Origin: Limnomonas spitsbergensis
Taxonomy: Eukaryota; Chlorophyta; Chlorophyceae; Chlamydomonadales
Assembly (NCBI GenBank): GCA_037349105.1
Contig: JAYJMM010000123.1
Location: 5,890,001 to 5,954,000, forward strand
Direction of reading: 5' to 3'
Length of the DNA stretch: 64,000 nt
In this document: positions 61,401 to 64,000 of the stretch, one piece after another
Layout of the letters: each line of letters opens with the position of its first letter
How positions within the stretch are numbered: the first letter of the stretch is position 1
The notes under the pieces: generated by a model
Told to the model about the DNA's origin: nothing
Database searches by the model: none
The model's input: only the letters and a program-made list of their open reading frames with translations
Position numbers and translations under genes: made by a program

Positions 61401-62787
61401 GAGTGAGGGGAAGGAGGGATGAGGGAAAGGATGAGTGAGGGGAAGGAGGAGTGAGGGTAAGGAGGGGTGAGGGAAAGGATGAGTGAGGGGAAGGACGAGT
61501 GAGGGAAAGGAGGGATGAGGGAAAGGAGGGTTGAGGGGAAGGAGGAGTGAGGGAAAGGAGGGGTGAGGGAAAGGATGAGTGAGAGAAAGGAGGGATGAGA
61601 TGAAGGATGAGTGAGGGGAAGGAGGAGTGAGGGAAGGGAGGGGTGAGGGAAAGGATGAGTGAGAGAAAGGAGGGATGAGGGAAAGGATGAGTGAGGGGAA
61701 GGAGGAGTGAGGGAAGGGATGAGTGAGGGGAAGGAGGGGTGAGGGAAAGGATGAGTGAGGGGAAGGAGGGGTGAGGGAAGGGAGGGGTGAGGGAAAGGAG
61801 GGGTGAGGGGAAGGAGGGGTGAGGGAAGGGAGGGGTGAGGGAAAGGAGGAGTGAGGGAAAGGAGAGGTGAGGGGAAGGGGTGAGGGGAAGGAGGGGTGAG
61901 GGGAAGGAGGGGTGAGGGGAAGGAGGGATGAGGGAACGGAGGGTTGAGGGAAAGGAGGGTTGAGGGAAAGGAGGGTTGAGGGAATTGAGGGGTGAGGGAA
62001 ATGAGGAGTGAGGGAAAGGAGGGGTGAGGGAAAGGAGGGGTGAGGGAAAGGAGGGGTGAGGGAAAGGAGGAGTGAGGGAAAGGAGGAGTGAGGGAAAGGA
62101 GGAGTGAGGGAAAGGAGGGGTGAGGGAAAGGAGGAGTGAGGGAAAGGAGGGTTGAGGGAAAGGAGGGTTGAGGGAAAGGAGGGGTGAGGGAAAGGAGGAG
62201 TGAGGGAAAGGAGGGGTGAGGGAAAGGAGGGATGAGGGAAAGGAGGGGTGAGGGAAAGGAGGGGTGAGGGAAAGGAGGGGTGAGGGAAAGGAGGAGTGAG
62301 GGAAAGGAGGGGTAGGCGCAGGGGTAGCAATTTGTTAGCAATCTATTAGCAAGGATGGACTTGTTTCATCTCCTATTCCTCTCATTTTCATGGTTGGGAA
62401 ATGTTATTCACCCCTTTCGTGTCAATTATTCATGATTGAAAAGAGAGGTGATTTCTGTTTCCCCGCAGAACACTAGTTTAGGGTGAAGGTTTAGGGTTGA
62501 CGGTTTCCCCTCCTGAACCCTGTAACGCGTAAGACATCCAACGCTGTCGTCTTATCTATCTCATTATCCATATGTGAGTGGTCGTGGCCGGTAAATGTGA
62601 CCACTTTTGTGCCAATTATTCATGGTTGGGAATGTTAACCACTTTTCTGACATTTCCCCCCGTCAAAAGCGTCAACTCTTTTACGTCATTTTTTTATGGT
62701 TCGACAAAGTTACCTCTTTCCGTGGGCCATGGTTGACAGCAGGCATCCCGTCCGTTCGTTCCAGTTGAGGATGACCGTGTGCCCTTC
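46490..62787 (-). CDS. CASTOR/POLLUX-type ion channel, nucleotide-binding (RCK-like) portion, 5' partial
   Basis: Exons in transcript order: 62787-62714 (5' edge tentative), 60810-60711, 60421-60290, 59727-59626, 58638-58523, 57872-57725, 56034-55975, 54997-54827, 53450-53271, 52191-52084, 51635-51522, 48838-48723, 47567-47512, 46677-46490. All are phase-matched: 554 codons plus stop. The order of blocks fits the family: GHTVILNWNER (first Rossmann strand after the pore), IAVLANKPKAEMDAAI, IHTRTGNPVSAKDLRSVS, VQPGIMALYEGILSPG, VVVCGIVRDGKVNMLPKED, KKILLVGM, GIKEADSVMIVGLSHLPPAE, GAELYLREGKAYGLPEG and the final AIGWRS..DRLVVFAED. Land-plant relatives are nuclear-envelope CASTOR/POLLUX/DMI1 and the plastid-envelope PEC1/PEC2 channels; which type this is cannot be told without the N-terminus. 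The membrane segments and pore must lie beyond 64000. Confidence 0.85.
46980..47120 (-). repeat. 10-bp repeat, GTCCATATTT
   Basis: About 12 units of GTCCATATTT/GTCCATATGT lie in the last intron of the channel gene. Confidence 0.85.
47568..48350 (-). repeat. 41-bp array, about 19 units, abutting an acceptor
   Basis: Units of GATGAGACACAATGAGGACA plus AGCTTAGGGTTCAGGGTTTAG (41 bp between 47578 and 47619) start within 10 bp of the acceptor of channel exon 47567-47512. On the gene strand each unit carries a CTCATCCT pyrimidine word like the real acceptor's. Each unit includes TTTAGG. Confidence 0.9.
48590..48722 (-). repeat. 21-bp donor-site minisatellite
   Basis: Channel exon 48838-48723 ends CTGCTGGACAG|GTATGAACA on the gene strand. 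The next ~130 bp repeat this 21-bp sequence (plus strand TGTTCATACCTGTCCAGCAG) about seven times, so each unit re-creates the exon end and its donor. Confidence 0.9.
48839..49370 (-). repeat. Acceptor-edge copies then GGGATGGGATCAGGG repeats
   Basis: The exon start and acceptor of 48838-48723 (plus strand AATGATGGCATCCTTGTTGG) recur near 48890, 48948 and, more diverged, 49010. They lead into ~70-bp units with GGCGGTCTGTCGGGATGGGA and CAGCCTGCTCAGAGGATAT up to 49350. Confidence 0.8.
49503..51520 (-). repeat. ~20-bp pyrimidine-rich array ending at a donor
   Basis: About 100 units of CCCCTCTCCCCACC(T/C)CTG(C/G)TG on the plus strand. The right end touches the donor of channel exon 51635-51522 (gene strand AAG|GTAGGGTAGGGGTGGGG), so the transcript would be G-rich. 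Long frames in all directions come from a lack of stop words. Confidence 0.93.
51640..52083 (-). repeat. Duplicated donor edge of channel exon 52191-52084
   Basis: Near 52004-52040 the exon end is copied (GCGCACGCTATCGCCAGCG against CACACGCTATCGCCAGCG in the exon), about 80 bp into the intron. The remaining sequence is TCTTTCCCTC-rich without other features. Confidence 0.7.
52192..53270 (-). repeat. Edge duplications flanking one channel intron
   Basis: At 52232-52266 the start of exon 52191-52084 is repeated (CTTGATACCTGCGCCCTTCA). At about 53112-53205 the end of exon 53450-53271 is repeated with its donor (CACCGATATGGACGCCGGG and following). Between lie GATCTACACGCTG units (52446-52490) and three ~150-bp units with CCGATATGGGTTTAGGG and GGGGTTACAACCC words (52630-53060). 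Both ends of this intron are duplicated inward. Confidence 0.75.
53460..53990 (-). repeat. ~150-bp GGTCATGTGGGG repeats
   Basis: Three imperfect copies contain CATCACAGGGCACAGG, GGGGGTCATGTGGGG, GGTCATTGGGAGAAA and TGTTTGTCGCC. On the gene strand they begin right at the acceptor of exon 53450-53271 (CCCTGTGATGGGGCTTCACAG). Confidence 0.75.
54400..54826 (-). repeat. Three diverged copies of a channel exon end and donor
   Basis: Copies of the last ~80 nt of exon 54997-54827 (real exon coding DARQGKLVKFERQAKKILL) lie near 54465-54560, 54595-54640 (short) and 54680-54770. Several still translate as related peptides (for example QGKVFMFERKTKKIVVVG) and keep a GTGCG-type donor. Confidence 0.85.
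54998..55974 (-). repeat. Acceptor-edge copies and short tandem repeats
   Basis: Copies of the start of exon 54997-54827 with its acceptor (plus strand CAGCTGGTCGGTCAGGAAAA and derivatives) recur near 55180, 55245 and 55350, each followed by GGATCTGGAGAGGGAG. AGATCTAGATCTAGATC tracts and (AACC)n at 55640-55700 are also present. Confidence 0.75.
56060..56350 (-). repeat. 18-bp array, GGGGTATCAGCCATGCAA
   Basis: About 15 units lie beside the acceptor of channel exon 56034-55975. The unit is divisible by three, so frames are open on both strands. Confidence 0.9.
56690..57690 (-). repeat. ~18-bp array, CCCCGTAACCCCTAAGAA
   Basis: About 50 imperfect units run to within 35 bp of the donor of channel exon 57872-57725. 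Variants with CCTCTATAAACCCGTAA are concentrated at the right end. The unit resembles a telomere-type repeat but is not one. Confidence 0.92.
57880..58260 (-). repeat. GGTGATGAAAGGTGTGAAGG repeats
   Basis: Imperfect ~30-bp units (GGTGTTGAAAGGTGATG) lie between channel exons, starting near the acceptor of exon 57872-57725, whose upstream sequence has the same GTGTGAAGGG words. Confidence 0.8.
58975..59260 (-). repeat. TCCTGGATCCTCGGACACTC repeats
   Basis: About nine imperfect ~30-bp units, each with GGATCC, lie in a channel intron. Confidence 0.85.
59740..60289 (-). repeat. GGCATGGGGCAGGG repeats and a duplicated donor edge
   Basis: Degenerate ~25-bp units (GGTAATGAGGTGTGGGGCA) run from 59740 to 60220. 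At about 60228-60252 the end of exon 60421-60290 is repeated (ACTCACCTGAGCAGAGATAG against ACTCACCTGGGCAGAGATAG at the exon). Confidence 0.8.
60840..62312 (-). repeat. 16-bp array, GAGGGAAAGGAGGGGT, about 90 units
   Basis: Pure purine-plus-T on the plus strand, with GGGGAAGG and GAGTGAGGG variants. It fills most of the intron between channel exons 62787-62714 and 60810-60711. The Pro/Ser/Leu-rich open frames of about 500-560 codons on the minus strand come from the absence of stop words. Confidence 0.95.
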
Positions 62788-62884
62788 CTGCACATGGTAC
62801 CCATAGTGGATGTTTCAGGTTAGGATGATTGGTTAGGTTAAGCTCCAACCCCTAAAGGCCATGAGCCGTGACATAGCCGAATTG

Positions 62885-63030
62885 CAGCTGACTTGCACCT
62901 GGCTCGCAGCTGGCTTGTAGCTGGCTTGTAGCTGGCTTGTAGCTGGCTTGTAGCTGGCTTGTAGCTGGTTTGTAGCTGGCTTGCAGCTGGCTTGTAGCTG
63001 GCTTGTAGCTGGCTTGTAGCTGACTTTTAG
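62885..63030 (-). repeat. 11-bp array, TAGCTGGCTTG
   Basis: About 13 units of TAGCTGGCTTG/CAGCTGGCTTG lie just 5' of the first recognised channel exon. Confidence 0.9.
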
Positions 63031-63239
63031 CTGAAGCGTGGTTAAGTAATCATGGTAGGCCACATCTGCAGAGAATTTTGTTCCCTCTGATTGACCTAAA
63101 AACATATCATCTTATCGTCATATTGTCCTTGAAGGCTCAGCATCTACATCACCTACAGCCTAACAACCTAACAAGCTTGTTCAAGCTTCCTGCTGGCTCC
63201 CTAGCCATTTTTTTGTCGCCTGGAAACTTCTACCTGGCT

Positions 63240-64000
63240 CCTGTGCCCCTACAGACCTCCTGCCTCTCCTGCCTCTCCTGCCTGCACTTTCCCTCATACC
63301 TCTATTGGCTTCTCGTCCTGCCCCTCCTATGTGTACAGTCCGTACTGCCCCTGCTAGCTGCTCGTCCTGCCCCTCCTGTCTGTACTGTCCGTACTGTCCC
63401 TGCTCGCTGCTCATACTGCCCCTCCTGTCTGTGCTGTCCGTACTGTCCCTGCTCGCTGCTCGTACTGCCCCTCCTGTCTGTACTGTCCGTACTGTCCCTG
63501 CTCGCTGCTCGTACTGCCCCTCCTGTCTGTACTGTCCGTACTGTCCCTGCTCGCTGCTCGTACTGCCCCTCCTGTATGTGCTGTCCGTACTGTCCCTGCT
63601 CGTACTGCCCCTCCTGTCTGTGCTGTCCGTACTGTCCCTGCTCGTACTACCCCTCCTATCTGTGCTGTCCGTACTGTCCCTGCTCGCTGCTCGTACTGCC
63701 CCTCCTGTCTGTGCTGTCCGTACTGTCCCTGCTCGCTGCTCGTACTGCCCCTCCTGTCTGTACTGTCCGTACTGTCCCTGCTCGTACTGCCCCTCCTATC
63801 TGTGCTGTCCGTACTGTCCCTGCTCGCTGCTCGTACTGCCCCTCCTGTCTGTGCTGTCCGTACTGTCCCTGCTCGCTGCTCGTACTGCCCCTCCTGTCTG
63901 TGCTGTCCGTACTGTCCCTGCTCGCTGCTCGTACTGCCCCTCCTGTCTGTGCTGTCCGTACTGTCCCTGCTCGCTGCTCGTACTGCCCCTCCTGTCTGTG
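63240..64000 (-). repeat. 49-bp array running off the right edge
   Basis: Units contain GCTCGCTGCTCGTACTGCCC and CTCCTGTCTGTGCTGTCCG (spacing 49 bp between 63451 and 63500); some lack the GCTCGCTGCTC part. More than 13 units are present and the array continues beyond the window. Confidence 0.92.

Noticed and set aside
60657..62341. Minus-strand frames of about 500-560 codons, one containing a real channel exon
   Set aside because: The exon at 60810-60711 is real, but the rest is the 16-bp intronic array; the acceptor CTTGCCTCAG|GCTACAG marks where coding starts.

Overview
This is nuclear DNA from a photosynthetic eukaryote, most likely a green alga. Coding sequence comes in short exons (about 50-570 nt, one of 1 kb) with GT-AG introns, so no single open frame covers a gene. 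The introns are packed with tandem repeats and with blocks of the plant-type telomere word TTTAGGG/CCCTAAA. The gene content (an organelle-type PPR protein, a plastid ABC1K of the land-plant ABC1K6/7 type, a CASTOR/POLLUX-type channel) points to Viridiplantae. A prasinophyte with a large, repeat-rich genome (Cymbomonas-like) is my guess, not something the sequence proves.

Four protein genes were reassembled exon by exon, with matching codon phases at nearly every junction. (1) A pentatricopeptide-repeat protein, + strand, from the left edge to 11920, 5' incomplete. (2) A complete ABC1/ADCK atypical kinase, - strand, 28205 to 13953, 14 exons, about 870 residues. (3) A complete WDR75/UTP17 ribosome-biogenesis WD40 protein, + strand, 29089 to 44055, 10 exons, about 854 residues. 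(4) The cytosolic/stromal nucleotide-binding half of a CASTOR/POLLUX-family ion channel, - strand, 62787 to 46490, 14 exons, with its 5' end beyond the right edge. Genes 1/2 and 3/4 are tail to tail with about 2.0 and 2.4 kb between them. Genes 2/3 are head to head across about 0.9 kb. No rRNA, tRNA, CRISPR array or intact transposon was found.

The remarkable feature is in the introns. At more than twenty splice junctions the exon edge has been tandemly duplicated together with the neighbouring intron edge, and at several the duplication has grown into a long array. The extreme case is 4232-9003 in the PPR gene: about 44 units of 109 bp, each carrying an acceptor, 50 nt of the next exon and a donor-like or stop-containing junction. 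A 96-bp satellite (20593-22224) can be traced by intermediates to the end of an ABC1K exon, and an ~24-bp array (29934-31935) repeats the donor site of WDR75 exon 2. The long open frames in many arrays are a by-product of repeat units divisible by three, or of stop-free sequence, and were not called as genes.
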